Positions 16,857 through 26,561 of a stretch of DNA of 55,903 bases are shown piece after piece. Source of the stretch: 630D-37 sp037447295. Lineage in GTDB: Bacteria; Chloroflexota; Anaerolineae; Anaerolineales; Villigracilaceae. Made by a program: the position numbers and the translations under genes. The stretch covers positions 1 to 55,903 of the forward strand of contig JBBIGZ010000011.1 in the NCBI GenBank assembly GCA_037447295.1, given 5' to 3'. Every line of letters begins with the position of its first letter. The first letter of the stretch is position 1. Under the pieces are notes generated by a model, which did no database searches, had not been told where the DNA came from, and saw only the letters and a list, made by a program, of their open reading frames with translations.

Positions 16857-18124
16857 CAGTCACGGTAGTTTCGGGAATGCAGTGGGGGGATGAGGGAAAG
16901 GGAAAGGCAATCGATGTCTTTGCGGCCGATTACGATTTCGTCGCCCGTTTCAACGGTGGTAACAATGCCGGCCATACGGTGATCAATGACCTTGGTACGT
17001 TCAAGATTCATCTTATACCTTCCGGCGTTTTTTATCCCCATACGCGTTGCCTAATGGGGAGCGGGATGGTCATGGATCCGAAGGTGCTTTTGGAAGAAAT
17101 GAGCGCTCTCCATCAGGCCGGTATCTCTTTAGAAGGCAGGCTTTTCATCTCGCCGCGTGCGCACGTCATCTTTCCCTATCATAAAATTCTCGATGGTCTT
17201 TATGAAGAGGCCAAGGGCGCGGCGGCGACCGGTACGACTCGCCGTGGAATCGGTCCAACCTTTGCCGATAAGTTCGGCTATAACGGTATTCGCTGGAGTG
17301 ACTTTCGCCATTTGCCGGTGCTACGTCAGAAGTTGGCGACTCAATTGGAGCTCAAAAATCGCATCATCCGCGCCTTGGGCGGCGAGCCGCTTTCTCTGGA
17401 ACCGATTCTGGAGGAATACTACGCTTACTATGAGCAGCTGCGCCCTTACATTGCCGAGCTATTTCCCATTGTGCAGCAAGGATTGCGGGAAGGGAAGCGC
17501 TTTTTGCTCGAACAGGCCATGGGCACCTGCCTGGACCCGGATTGGGGAACGTATCCTTTCGTCACGGCTTCGACGACGATTGCTTCGGCGGCCACGAGCG
17601 GATTGGGCATCCCGCCGCGGGCCATTACCCAGATCATCGGTGTGACCAAGGCCTACACCACGCGCGTGGGGGCCGGCCCGATGCCAACCGAAATCCACGA
17701 TGACCCCTATGCTTTGCAAGTGCTGGGTGAGATCGCGGCGACGACCGGACGTAGGCGACGCGCCGGCTGGTTTGATGCCGAGATCGTACGCTTTGCCGTC
17801 CAAATTGCCGGGGTCGATCGCCTGTTCTTGACCAAGTTGGATGTGTTGAGCGCATTTGAACGCATTAAGATATGCGTGGGGTATCGCTATCAGGGGGAAG
17901 TTGTCCATTACCACGATCTCGATAGCTATCAATTGGCAGAAGTGGAACCGATTTACGAGGAATTGCCGGGCTGGGGGCAGGAGATCGGGCAAATTCGAGA
18001 GTATAATGCTTTGCCGCCAAATGCCCGTCGCTATGTCGAGCGTGTGGAAGCGCTTGTTGGCGTGCCGGTGAGCTGGATTTCCGTTGGCCCGGAGCGGGAG
18101 GCTGTAATCACACGTGCTGCGTGA
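16853..18124 (+). CDS. purA: Adenylosuccinate synthetase
   Basis: This encodes 423 residues, the usual length. It joins IMP and aspartate using GTP to give adenylosuccinate, the first committed step to AMP. The GTP-binding loop is GMQWGDEGKGKAID at residues 8-21; ARFNGGNNAGHTV near 31 is the IMP site; GTTRRGIGPTF near 126 and SVGPEREAVI near the C-terminus complete the family pattern. The second half of the P-loop region reads GKAIDVF instead of the frequent GKIVDLL, a mild change. The ATG overlaps the XRE-cupin stop, and upp follows after 22 bases. Confidence 0.96.
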   Translation: MTVTVVSGMQWGDEGKGKAIDVFAADYDFVARFNGGNNAGHTVINDLGTFKIHLIPSGVFYPHTRCLMGSGMVMDPKVLLEEMSALHQAGISLEGRLFISPRAHVIFPYHKILDGLYEEAKGAAATGTTRRGIGPTFADKFGYNGIRWSDFRHLPVLRQKLATQLELKNRIIRALGGEPLSLEPILEEYYAYYEQLRPYIAELFPIVQQGLREGKRFLLEQAMGTCLDPDWGTYPFVTASTTIASAATSGLGIPPRAITQIIGVTKAYTTRVGAGPMPTEIHDDPYALQVLGEIAATTGRRRRAGWFDAEIVRFAVQIAGVDRLFLTKLDVLSAFERIKICVGYRYQGEVVHYHDLDSYQLAEVEPIYEELPGWGQEIGQIREYNALPPNARRYVERVEALVGVPVSWISVGPEREAVITRAA

Positions 18125-18146
18125 ACCTTACTTTTGAGGCCCTGGA

Positions 18147-18773
18147 ATGACGAATGTATATGTTTCTACTCATCCGCTAGTTGCTCATAAGTTGACCCGC
18201 CTGCGCGATAAGAACACGGATCCGAAGAAGTTTCGGGAACTGGTTCGAGAGATCGCTGCGCTTTTGGCCTACGAGGCCACTGCCGATCTGCGTCTTCAGC
18301 CACGCGCGGTAGAGACTCCGTTGGCATCGACCACCGGCTATGACCTTTTCGATAAGGTTGGATTGGTGCCGATCCTGCGTGCCGGCTTAGGTATGGTGGA
18401 GGGTGTTTGGGAACTCTTACCGATGGCTGAGGTCTGGCATATTGGGCTATATCGCGATGAGCAGACGCTCAGGCCGGTGGAATATTACAATAAGCTACCG
18501 CTCGAACCACGCGTTTCGGTGTGCTTCATCTTGGATCCGATGCTGGCCACCGGTGGCTCGGCTGTGGCGACGGCGGATATTCTCAAACGTTGGGGAGTAA
18601 AACGGATTAAGTTTGTAGGCCTGATCGGGGCACCGGAAGGTATCCGTGCCATGCAGTCCCATCATCCGGATGTGCCGATCCACCTGGCAGCTATTGATGA
18701 TCACCTCAACGAACGTGGGTATATCGTACCCGGTTTGGGCGATGCCGGTGATCGTCAATTTGGAACAGGATAG
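18147..18773 (+). CDS. upp: Uracil phosphoribosyltransferase
   Basis: This encodes 208 residues, standard for Upp. It converts uracil and PRPP to UMP (pyrimidine salvage). The PRPP loop is FILDPMLATGGSA near residue 128; LVPILRAGLGMVEG near 73 and RDEQTLRPVEYYNKLP near 108 are family motifs; the C-terminal YIVPGLGDAGDRQFGT is the uracil-binding flap. It follows purA by 22 bases and ends 7 bases from the convergent zinc-ribbon gene, with no terminator in between. Confidence 0.97.
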   Translation: MTNVYVSTHPLVAHKLTRLRDKNTDPKKFRELVREIAALLAYEATADLRLQPRAVETPLASTTGYDLFDKVGLVPILRAGLGMVEGVWELLPMAEVWHIGLYRDEQTLRPVEYYNKLPLEPRVSVCFILDPMLATGGSAVATADILKRWGVKRIKFVGLIGAPEGIRAMQSHHPDVPIHLAAIDDHLNERGYIVPGLGDAGDRQFGTG

Positions 18774-18780
18774 GGCAGTT

Positions 18781-19077
18781 CTAAGGGAAGATCTGTTCTA
18801 GCACCGGTTCGTAGAAGCAACGGCAGCCTTGCGGATGAGAACATCCGGGGTGAGGCAGGCGGGGTGCTTGTTCTTTTGGATAAACCCGCAGCTGATCGGC
18901 GCAGTAAGAACAGCCATCGGCAGCGACGCTGATCCGCACAGCGCGCACGCGCGGGTTAGCCTGCAGCCGCTTTAGCGCCACCGCGGTGAACGAATGTTCG
19001 CTCAGATCGGCTCGGCAGTTTGGGCAGTGAGTAGCATAGTCATGGGTAGAAGTGTTGCACAACGCACAGGTTTGCAT
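18781..19077 (-). CDS. Small zinc-ribbon protein, function unknown
   Basis: This encodes 98 residues. The N-terminus has two CxxC pairs (CALC and CPNC) forming a zinc ribbon. A second Cys cluster (CSYC, then CSHPQGCRC) follows in the C-terminal half with the ending FYEPVLEQIFP. Nine Cys in 98 residues suggest two metal sites. The gene follows the response regulator gene by three bases, so it is probably co-transcribed and may act in the same signalling path. I know no named function. Confidence 0.75.
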   Translation of the reverse strand: MQTCALCNTSTHDYATHCPNCRADLSEHSFTAVALKRLQANPRVRAVRISVAADGCSYCADQLRVYPKEQAPRLPHPGCSHPQGCRCFYEPVLEQIFP

Positions 19078-19080
19078 GTT

Positions 19081-19485
19081 TTAGGCTCCTGTTATGAGTT
19101 CAGGCATGTTTTTTTGTAGCGGCCCGGTGCGCCAGAGCAAGCGAGCGATGCGCGACATGAGTACTCCACTTGGTACCGGCTTTACCAGGTAATCATCTGC
19201 TCCGCTGTCCAGAGCCTGAGCGATCATAGACGGGTGATCAAGAGCCGAAATAACGATAATCGGCACCTGACTGAAAGTGCGTATGCGCTGACAGACCTGT
19301 AGTCCGTCCATTTCTGGCATCATGAGGTCCAGCAAAATCAGATCGGGATTTTCGTTTTTAGCTTTTTCTACTCCATCGAGTCCATTGTAGGCTTTCAAAA
19401 CATCATAACCGTGGCTTTTCAGAAGGAGGGAGAAGAGTTCGATGATCATCTCGTCATCGTCTATAACTAAAATACGTATTCCCAT
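19081..19485 (-). CDS. Single-domain response regulator (CheY-like)
   Basis: This encodes 134 residues: one receiver domain with no output domain. ILVIDDDE gives the acidic pair, LILLDLMMPEMDG the phosphorylated Asp, VISALD the Thr/Ser switch position and YLVKPV the conserved Lys. The start at the ATG at 19485 is chosen because GGAGG lies five bases before it; the longer TTG-started frame is discarded. No histidine kinase is nearby, so the partner is encoded elsewhere. It is followed by the zinc-ribbon gene after three bases. Confidence 0.9.
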   Translation of the reverse strand: MGIRILVIDDDEMIIELFSLLLKSHGYDVLKAYNGLDGVEKAKNENPDLILLDLMMPEMDGLQVCQRIRTFSQVPIIVISALDHPSMIAQALDSGADDYLVKPVPSGVLMSRIARLLWRTGPLQKNMPELITGA

Positions 19486-19502
19486 GTATACCTCCGGGTA
19501 CA

Positions 19503-19508
19503 ATTATC
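19503..19508 (-). promoter_or_regulatory. -10 box of the response regulator gene
   Basis: GATAAT on the minus strand, 17 bases before the ATG at 19485, with the Shine-Dalgarno GGAGG in between. The rest of the divergent gap to 19717 shows AT-rich sequence and no other clear element. Confidence 0.4.
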
Positions 19509-19717
19509 GCATACTTCGCTTTTGTTTATCTTTACAATCTTGAAAGTTTGACTTCATGAGCCGCCTTCGATACTTCAGGCGCAAAGTGACAATAAAGCTG
19601 GTTATGATGCGAGCTTGTATGAGAAATCTGTGACATTTGTCTATTGTCAAAGTTCATTTGATATGATAAAAAATAGTTGGTTGCTCCAATTCACTCTTCT
19701 GATGTAAGGAGGTCATT

Positions 19718-20359
19718 ATGTTTGTCGGTGAGCGCATGTCCCACCCGGTGATTTTCCTGACCCCGGATATGCCGGTTCATGACGCGCTTGACTTATTCAA
19801 GAAGGAGCGCATTCGCCGTGCCCCGGTAGTGAAGGATGGGAAGCTCGTTGGGATTGTTTCGGAGAAAGATCTGCTCAATGCATCTCCTTCGCCGGCAACC
19901 ACTTTGAGCATCTGGGAAATGCATTATTTGCTGAGCAAGATCACCGTTGCTGAAGTGATGACCAAAAACGTCATTACGGTCACGGAAGATACCCCGATCG
20001 AGGAAGCGGCCCGCATTATGGCCGATAATAAAATCGGGGGGCTGCCGGTAATGCGAGATGGTCAGGTAGTCGGCATCATCACCGAAACCGATCTCTTCAA
20101 GATCTTCCTGGAGCTCATGGGAGCGCGACAGAAAGGATTGCGGGTCACCGTTTTGGTAGAGGATAAACCAGGTCAGCTGGCGCGCATTACCAAAGCCGTG
20201 GCCGATCTAGGCGGTAATTTCATTGCTTTTGGACAGTTCAGCGGCGAGGATCCGAGCACTCGTCTGGTCACGTTCAAGGTCCAGGGTGTCAGCAAAGAGC
20301 AGCTCAAGCAAGTACTCGGAGAATGTTGTGAGGAGGTTTGGGATATTCGCGAAATCTGA
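19718..20359 (+). CDS. Tandem CBS-domain and ACT-domain protein (AcuB-like)
   Basis: This encodes 213 residues. Two CBS domains occupy residues 1-58 (MSHPVIFLTPDMPVHDALD...VGIVSEKDLL) and about 77-135 (VMTKNVITVTEDTPIEEA...VGIITETDLF), and together form an adenosine-nucleotide-binding Bateman module. An ACT domain follows (LRVTVLVEDKPGQLARITKA, about 143-210), which typically binds an amino acid. The arrangement is that of AcuB-type proteins, whose exact role is not settled. AGGAGG three bases further than usual from the ATG gives a strong start. It stands alone, with a terminator about 120 bases downstream. Confidence 0.9.
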   Translation: MFVGERMSHPVIFLTPDMPVHDALDLFKKERIRRAPVVKDGKLVGIVSEKDLLNASPSPATTLSIWEMHYLLSKITVAEVMTKNVITVTEDTPIEEAARIMADNKIGGLPVMRDGQVVGIITETDLFKIFLELMGARQKGLRVTVLVEDKPGQLARITKAVADLGGNFIAFGQFSGEDPSTRLVTFKVQGVSKEQLKQVLGECCEEVWDIREI

Positions 20360-20481
20360 AGCAGGTGAACCCTGATGCGATAGCGATCTGTTCTCGTTGC
20401 TATGTGAACGCAGAAGCGTAGTTCTTGGTGTTGAGCATCCGAACGTCTCAGTGTTGATTGGGATCAAAAGAAGGCTGCATG

Positions 20482-20511
20482 AGAAAAGCGGGTCATACCC
20501 GCTTTTCTATT
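20482..20511 (+). terminator. Rho-independent terminator after the CBS-ACT gene
   Basis: AGAAAAGCGGG pairs with CCCGCTTTTCT around the loop TCATA, followed by ATTT. The A-rich 5' side means it can also work for the convergent gene ending at 20542. Confidence 0.8.
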
Positions 20512-20541
20512 TGGCTATTGAAAAGGTGAGAAGAGGCCTTG

Positions 20542-21417
20542 CTATAGAGCCAGTTCGTAGGACCAAATGGGCAGGATGGATTTTTCTCGTAGGTAGGCTT
20601 CAATTGAGGGCGGAAAATCATACGCCACGAAGAGCCGAACAGTAGGTAGACCCTCATCGGCTTCCAATTGTGCGGCCAGCTCGGCAAAACGATCGATCTC
20701 TTTCCGCGAAGGACGCACCTTTGCTTCTCCGATGATAAGGACCCGTTGCTCATCGCGCTTTCCGTACCCGTAGATGTTCAACTGTCGTTCCACTTCGCCA
20801 ACAAGCAGATAACGCCGGATCAACCGCCCCTCTACTTCAATGCCCTGTTGACGCAGCAGACTTGGCAGGCTTTGCATGGCTCGATCTTCAAGAGTATATC
20901 CTACGGCGTTTGAGACGCCTTCAACTCGTTCCTTCGTCTGTCGAAGTTCAATGGTCAAATGACGCAGTTCTTCTTCGGTGCGCTTTTGAGCCTCGGTCAG
21001 CTCGTAGATAGCTTTCCATACCTTTTGGAACTCGGTGGCAGTTTCTTCGCGGAAGCGCTGAAATTCTGCCGCCATTTGCTTCTGGGCTTCGGCCAGCTCG
21101 GCGACCTTGGCCTCCGTGCGCTTCTGGGCTTCGGCCAACTCGGCGACCTTGGCCTCCGTACGCTTTTGAGCTTCGGCCAACTCGGCGACTTTGGCATCTG
21201 TACGCTTCTGGGCTTCGGCCAGTTCGGCAACTTTGGCCTCCGTGCGCTTCTGGGCTTCGGCCAACTCGGCGACTATCTGCTTTAGTTCGCCGAATTCATC
21301 TCTGCTTACCTGAGATGCCATAGTCTTTTTCCAGCTCTCCATCTCCTCGAGAAGGAGCAGAAACGCTTCCCGAACTTCTGGGTCCACTTTTTCTAGCGTG
21401 TGCAATAATTGTCTCAT
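20542..21417 (-). CDS. Coiled-coil protein with 14-residue repeats and a PD-(D/E)XK nuclease-like C-terminus
   Basis: This encodes 291 residues. A short helical N-terminus is followed by a long coiled coil (about 45-185) whose core is nearly five copies of a 14-residue, two-heptad unit, VAELAEAQKRTEAK (residues 49-113). The C-terminal 100 residues contain QLNIYGYGKRDEQRVLIIGE followed by AKVRP, a D...E-x-K arrangement like that of PD-(D/E)XK nucleases in the DUF3782-type proteins common in Chloroflexota and Cyanobacteria. Actual nuclease activity has to be regarded as unproven. The DNA repeat units are 42 bp and nearly identical, so copy number may vary. It stands alone between terminator-like hairpins. 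Confidence 0.8.
   Translation of the reverse strand: MRQLLHTLEKVDPEVREAFLLLLEEMESWKKTMASQVSRDEFGELKQIVAELAEAQKRTEAKVAELAEAQKRTDAKVAELAEAQKRTEAKVAELAEAQKRTEAKVAELAEAQKQMAAEFQRFREETATEFQKVWKAIYELTEAQKRTEEELRHLTIELRQTKERVEGVSNAVGYTLEDRAMQSLPSLLRQQGIEVEGRLIRRYLLVGEVERQLNIYGYGKRDEQRVLIIGEAKVRPSRKEIDRFAELAAQLEADEGLPTVRLFVAYDFPPSIEAYLREKSILPIWSYELAL
21079..21273 (-). repeat. In-gene tandem repeat, 42-bp unit, about 4.6 copies
   Basis: The units code for 14 residues each (VAELAEAQKRTEAK with T-D-A-K in one copy). The DNA copies differ by a few bases, which suggests recent expansion inside the coiled-coil gene. Confidence 0.9.
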
Positions 21418-21541
21418 TTTGCCTCCATTTCTCGACGAACTATAATGCCCTATGGCGTGATGAATGGAGGAGCAAGGTACAAAGATTCGGAAAGATAAGG
21501 GCAGCGTTGTTTATTATACCTAAAATCTAGCACTTAAATCG

Positions 21542-21566
21542 AATGACCCTCTCTGCAAGGGTCATT
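21542..21566 (-). terminator. Possible terminator after fhs
   Basis: AATGACCCT pairs with AGGGTCATT around a seven-base loop, 26 bases after the fhs stop. The T tract is weak. Confidence 0.5.
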
Positions 21567-21591
21567 TGTCTAGTCATGTTTCGATGGATCG

Positions 21592-23499
<1,908 letters not shown>

Positions 23500-23607
23500 A
23501 GTTGCTCCTTGTTTGAACAGAGTTCCTTTTTGTATTTTCCGTGATGTTTATCACTTTTTCAAGAAACTTTTGTCATCTCTTTTCGTTCAGATCGTCACCA
23601 AGTGCTT

Positions 23608-24429
23608 TCAGGTGCAGGTGATCCACGTTCCGGGGGCCTGCTCCTGTAGTGCCGCTTTCAGGCGCGCCGGATCCCTGGCCGAAAAGAGAAAGATGCGCAG
23701 TCCCGGCAGGCGGCAAGTCAGGCGCAGCATGGCTTCCACTTTGCCGAGCATGCCACCGGTGACGTCAATGCCTTCTGCAGCGCCCAGGGCAGGGCGTAGG
23801 CGCTCAAAGTTGGAGGATGTGATGAGCGGGATCAACTGGGTGCGTTGGGGAAAATCAGCCCACACTCCATCTTCTAATCCGGCCAGCAGAATGCAGGCAG
23901 GGTGCAGGTGCAATGCCAGGGCTTCGAACACTTCCTCGGTCGAGAGAATGCTGCCTCCTTGCCGCCCATCGAAGATCACATCTCCATAGAGGACCGGCAC
24001 CAAATCGGCTTTTAGGGCCGCTCGCAACGGGGCAAGGTTCCAGCGCAAGCTCCCTGAACGTTGACGGTAGATCATAGCCGAAGGGGGAAAGGAGATGGCC
24101 GGGAACCCGTTGCGATGAAGCGATTCCATCACCAGCCGGTGGAGGGTTGCCGCCTGATGGGCTACTTCGGTGAAACCTTGCCAGTATTTTCGGCGCGTTT
24201 CGGGAGAGGAGTGGGTGGCTATCCCATTTTGAGTCTTGCCTTCCTGAGCCGCATGGTGCCCGAACGAGCCGGAGCCATGGCCGAGCACGAGAGAAAGCCG
24301 CGGGAGCGTTCGCAGGGCATCTGCTAACGTGGCGCTGAGGGCCTCGATTTGATCGATGCGTGCCGTATAGGGACGGCTTTTTTCGGTGATCAATGACCCA
24401 CCTAGCTTGAGGAAGACCAGATGGCGCAT
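23608..24429 (-). CDS. Isopentenyl phosphate kinase
   Basis: This encodes 273 residues of the amino-acid-kinase fold. FLKLGGSLIT at residues 6-15 holds the catalytic Lys, and LGHGSGSFGHHAA near 50 carries the His that marks isopentenyl phosphate kinases. VLYGDVIFDGRQGGSILSTE near 150 and GIDVTGGMLGKVEAM near 225 are also typical. The enzyme phosphorylates isopentenyl phosphate to isopentenyl diphosphate in the alternative mevalonate pathway, first described in archaea and later found in some Chloroflexota. Other uridylate- or fosfomycin-type kinases lack the glycine-rich His motif. A TAAAAT box sits six bases before the ATG, and the gene is divergent from the DUF2085 gene only 37 bases away. 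Confidence 0.88.
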   Translation of the reverse strand: MRHLVFLKLGGSLITEKSRPYTARIDQIEALSATLADALRTLPRLSLVLGHGSGSFGHHAAQEGKTQNGIATHSSPETRRKYWQGFTEVAHQAATLHRLVMESLHRNGFPAISFPPSAMIYRQRSGSLRWNLAPLRAALKADLVPVLYGDVIFDGRQGGSILSTEEVFEALALHLHPACILLAGLEDGVWADFPQRTQLIPLITSSNFERLRPALGAAEGIDVTGGMLGKVEAMLRLTCRLPGLRIFLFSARDPARLKAALQEQAPGTWITCT

Positions 24430-24435
24430 GTGGAC

Positions 24436-24444
24436 ATTTTACCA
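24436..24444 (-). promoter_or_regulatory. Extended -10 box of the isopentenyl phosphate kinase gene, leaderless type
   Basis: The minus strand reads TGGTAAAAT, six bases (GTCCAC) before the ATG at 24429. It faces the divergent box at 24455-24460, so the two promoters share their upstream DNA. Confidence 0.5.
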
Positions 24445-24454
24445 CGTGCACGGT

Positions 24455-24460
24455 TATAAT
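24455..24460 (+). promoter_or_regulatory. -10 box of the DUF2085 gene, leaderless type
   Basis: TATAAT followed by six bases (CGCCAC) and the ATG at 24467. No Shine-Dalgarno sequence. Confidence 0.55.
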
Positions 24461-24466
24461 CGCCAC

Positions 24467-25282
24467 ATGGCGTTCCGAAACTCCCTTTGGCAATACCTGA
24501 TCCCTCTTTTTTCTGTGGGGGTCCTTATTTGGTGGTTCCAGCTGACTCCTCCCGGCCTATTGGGAAAGATGGATGGGATCGGCTATGCCGTCTGTCACCG
24601 CATCGAGGAGCGTTCGTTCCATGTGGATGGACGGCAAATGCCACTTTGTGCGCGCTGCACAGGCACGTTTAGCGGCGCTTTCCTGGGGTTGATGGTTCAA
24701 TTGGGAGTGGCTCGGCGGCGCTCTGGCCTGCCTTCTCGTCCATGGTTGGCACTTTTTGGTCTGCTTGCTCTGCTTTGGGCGCTGGATGGCACCAATTCTT
24801 ACTTTTATCTTCTCAAACAGGTGGGCTCGAATGTTATTTCTCTGCCCACCCTCTATACACCGAACAATACGCTGCGTCTTTTCACCGGCAGCGGCATGGG
24901 CCTGGCGATGGCCCTGATCCTGTATCCCGTGGCAAACCAGACTTTTTGGCGGGAGGTAGATCCCCGTCCGGCCCTGAAGCGGGAAGCGATCGTCCTTTTG
25001 CTGGGAGGAGTTTACCTGCTGGACCTAGCCATTTTGACGGAACATCCCCTCGTCTTGTATCCGATTGCCGTGCTCAGCCCATTGGGAGCGTTGGGGTTGC
25101 TGGTGGTGGTCTTTGCGTTGCTTTGGGTGATGGTGATGCGAGGAGAAAATTCTTTTGAATGTGTGGACGATCTTTGGCTACCGTTGATTGCCGGCCTGAC
25201 CCTGGCTTTGTTGCTGATCGGGGGCATCGATCTATTGCGCTTCCGCCTGACGGGGACCTGGGGCGGTTACCCGCTCCCGTAG
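24467..25282 (+). CDS. DUF2085 membrane protein
   Basis: This encodes 271 residues. An N-terminal helix is followed by the DUF2085 signature YAVCHRIEERSFHVDG and MPLCARCTGTFSG (residues about 42-70), with Cys and His residues that could hold a metal. About six membrane helices follow. The family is widespread in Chloroflexota, Cyanobacteria and archaea and has no proven function. The start at 24467 is preferred over an in-frame ATG at 24386, because the longer frame would extend into the divergent gene and the TATAAT sits at 24455-24460. The start lies 37 bases from the divergent kinase gene. Confidence 0.82.
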   Translation: MAFRNSLWQYLIPLFSVGVLIWWFQLTPPGLLGKMDGIGYAVCHRIEERSFHVDGRQMPLCARCTGTFSGAFLGLMVQLGVARRRSGLPSRPWLALFGLLALLWALDGTNSYFYLLKQVGSNVISLPTLYTPNNTLRLFTGSGMGLAMALILYPVANQTFWREVDPRPALKREAIVLLLGGVYLLDLAILTEHPLVLYPIAVLSPLGALGLLVVVFALLWVMVMRGENSFECVDDLWLPLIAGLTLALLLIGGIDLLRFRLTGTWGGYPLP

Positions 25283-25328
25283 GCGGCGACCTACAACGTT
25301 TTGCAATCTTCAATTAGGCGATCTCCGT

Positions 25329-25334
25329 TATAAT
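25329..25334 (+). promoter_or_regulatory. -10 box of the FHA-mtnP-SEDS operon
   Basis: TATAAT lies 16 bases before the ATG at 25351, with GGAGG (25342-25346) between. The spacing leaves a very short leader. No -35 box at 16-18 bases. Confidence 0.5.
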
Positions 25335-25350
25335 TATTTTTGGAGGTGCC

Positions 25351-26139
25351 ATGGACTTAAAGGCGCTGGAACAACGTTTGAAATCCCTTGTGGAGCTGCA
25401 TCTGAATATCTTCATGCCCGGTTATCGACCCCAAGAGCAGGCCTTTCAGCAACTTGCTCAAGCGATGCAGAACGGTATCCAGGTCCACGAAGGGAAAGAA
25501 TTTGTGCCGAATGTCTACACCCTGCTTTTCCCGCCCGGTGAGCTGCTGATTTGGCAGGATAAACGGGTGTTGGATGCGTTCCTAGAGGGGATTAAGCGCG
25601 TGGCCGAAGAGCAGGGACTGACCTTCGCCGCTCCTCCCACCCTAACCCTAGGCGAGGATACAAGTTTACAGCCGGGCGAAATGCGGGTCATCGCTTCCTA
25701 TTCAGTAGAAAAGGTGGGCGAAACCCAGGGGATGGGAGAACAGGCAAAAGAAGCCGAACCTGGAATCCCACCGAACGCTTTTCTGATCGTGGAAGGGACG
25801 AAAGTTTTTCCTCTGACGCAAAGCGTGATCAATATCGGGCGGCGATTGGATAACCATATTGTGATTGACGATCCGCGCGTCTCGCGTCGTCATGCTCAGC
25901 TACGGGCTATTAAGGGGTGGTATATCCTGTTCGATCTGAATTCCACTGGCGGGACATATGTCAACGGTCAGCGCGTCACGCAAAGTATCCTTTATCCGGG
26001 CGATGTCATCTCGTTGGCCGGTGTGCCGCTGATCTACGGTCAGGATAATCCGCCGCCGCGCCACGATCTGATTGATACAAAGCCTCTCTCCCCTGAGAGC
26101 GGTGAACGGGATACCATCATCTGGAGCAAGCCTAAATGA
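25351..26139 (+). CDS. FhaA-like protein: DUF3662 plus FHA domain
   Basis: This encodes 262 residues. Residues 1-120 form a DUF3662 domain (LKSLVELHLNIFMPGYRPQE, then AQAMQNG and FVPNVYTLLFPP), as in actinobacterial FhaA. A linker rich in Glu follows (about 122-145), then a C-terminal FHA domain with INIGRRLDNHIVIDDPRVSR, HAQL and DLNSTGGTYVNG, which carries the Arg, Ser and Asn that bind phosphothreonine. In actinobacteria FhaA interacts with the lipid-II and cell-division machinery and is regulated by Ser/Thr kinases. Here it starts an operon that includes an FHA membrane protein and a SEDS protein, so the same link is inferred. The stop overlaps the next gene by four bases. Confidence 0.92.
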   Translation: MDLKALEQRLKSLVELHLNIFMPGYRPQEQAFQQLAQAMQNGIQVHEGKEFVPNVYTLLFPPGELLIWQDKRVLDAFLEGIKRVAEEQGLTFAAPPTLTLGEDTSLQPGEMRVIASYSVEKVGETQGMGEQAKEAEPGIPPNAFLIVEGTKVFPLTQSVINIGRRLDNHIVIDDPRVSRRHAQLRAIKGWYILFDLNSTGGTYVNGQRVTQSILYPGDVISLAGVPLIYGQDNPPPRHDLIDTKPLSPESGERDTIIWSKPK

Positions 26140-26549
26140 GCGGAGTGTTGGCGCTGATCCTGCGGGCGTTGATGGCGCTGGCGCTCTACGCCTTTTTGGG
26201 CTTGGCTTTCTATGTGCTTTGGCAGGATCTGCGTCAGCGTGGTGAGATGTTGGCGCTTTTCCGCATTCCCACCCTGTTCCTAAGTGCCCATGGTGAGAGC
26301 TGTTCCTTTCAGCAACCGGAAGTGATCCTGGGGCGGGAGATGGGAAGCGATTTTCTCTTGGAGGATCCGACCGTTTCAGCGCATCATGCGCGCCTTTCCT
26401 TTCATCACGGTCACTGGTGGGTGGAAGATTTGAATTCCACCAACGGCACGACTTTGAACGGTGAACGTCTTTCGACCGCCACTGTTCTCGTTGATGGAGA
26501 TGTGCTGCAGCTCGGAGCGGTGACGGTAACTATCAAAATTTTGCAATGA
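26136..26549 (+). CDS. Membrane-anchored FHA domain protein (FhaB-like)
   Basis: This encodes 137 residues. One membrane helix (about 8-30) precedes a cytosolic FHA domain: VILGREMGSDFLLEDPTVSA, HARLSF and VEDLNSTNGTTLNG, with all residues needed for phosphothreonine binding. It matches FhaB/FipA-type proteins that cooperate with FhaA and the divisome in actinobacteria. It is read with a four-base overlap from the preceding gene and followed by mtnP after 12 bases. No Ser/Thr kinase is in the window. Confidence 0.9.
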   Translation: MSGVLALILRALMALALYAFLGLAFYVLWQDLRQRGEMLALFRIPTLFLSAHGESCSFQQPEVILGREMGSDFLLEDPTVSAHHARLSFHHGHWWVEDLNSTNGTTLNGERLSTATVLVDGDVLQLGAVTVTIKILQ

Positions 26550-26561
26550 TGAGGTGCAGAA

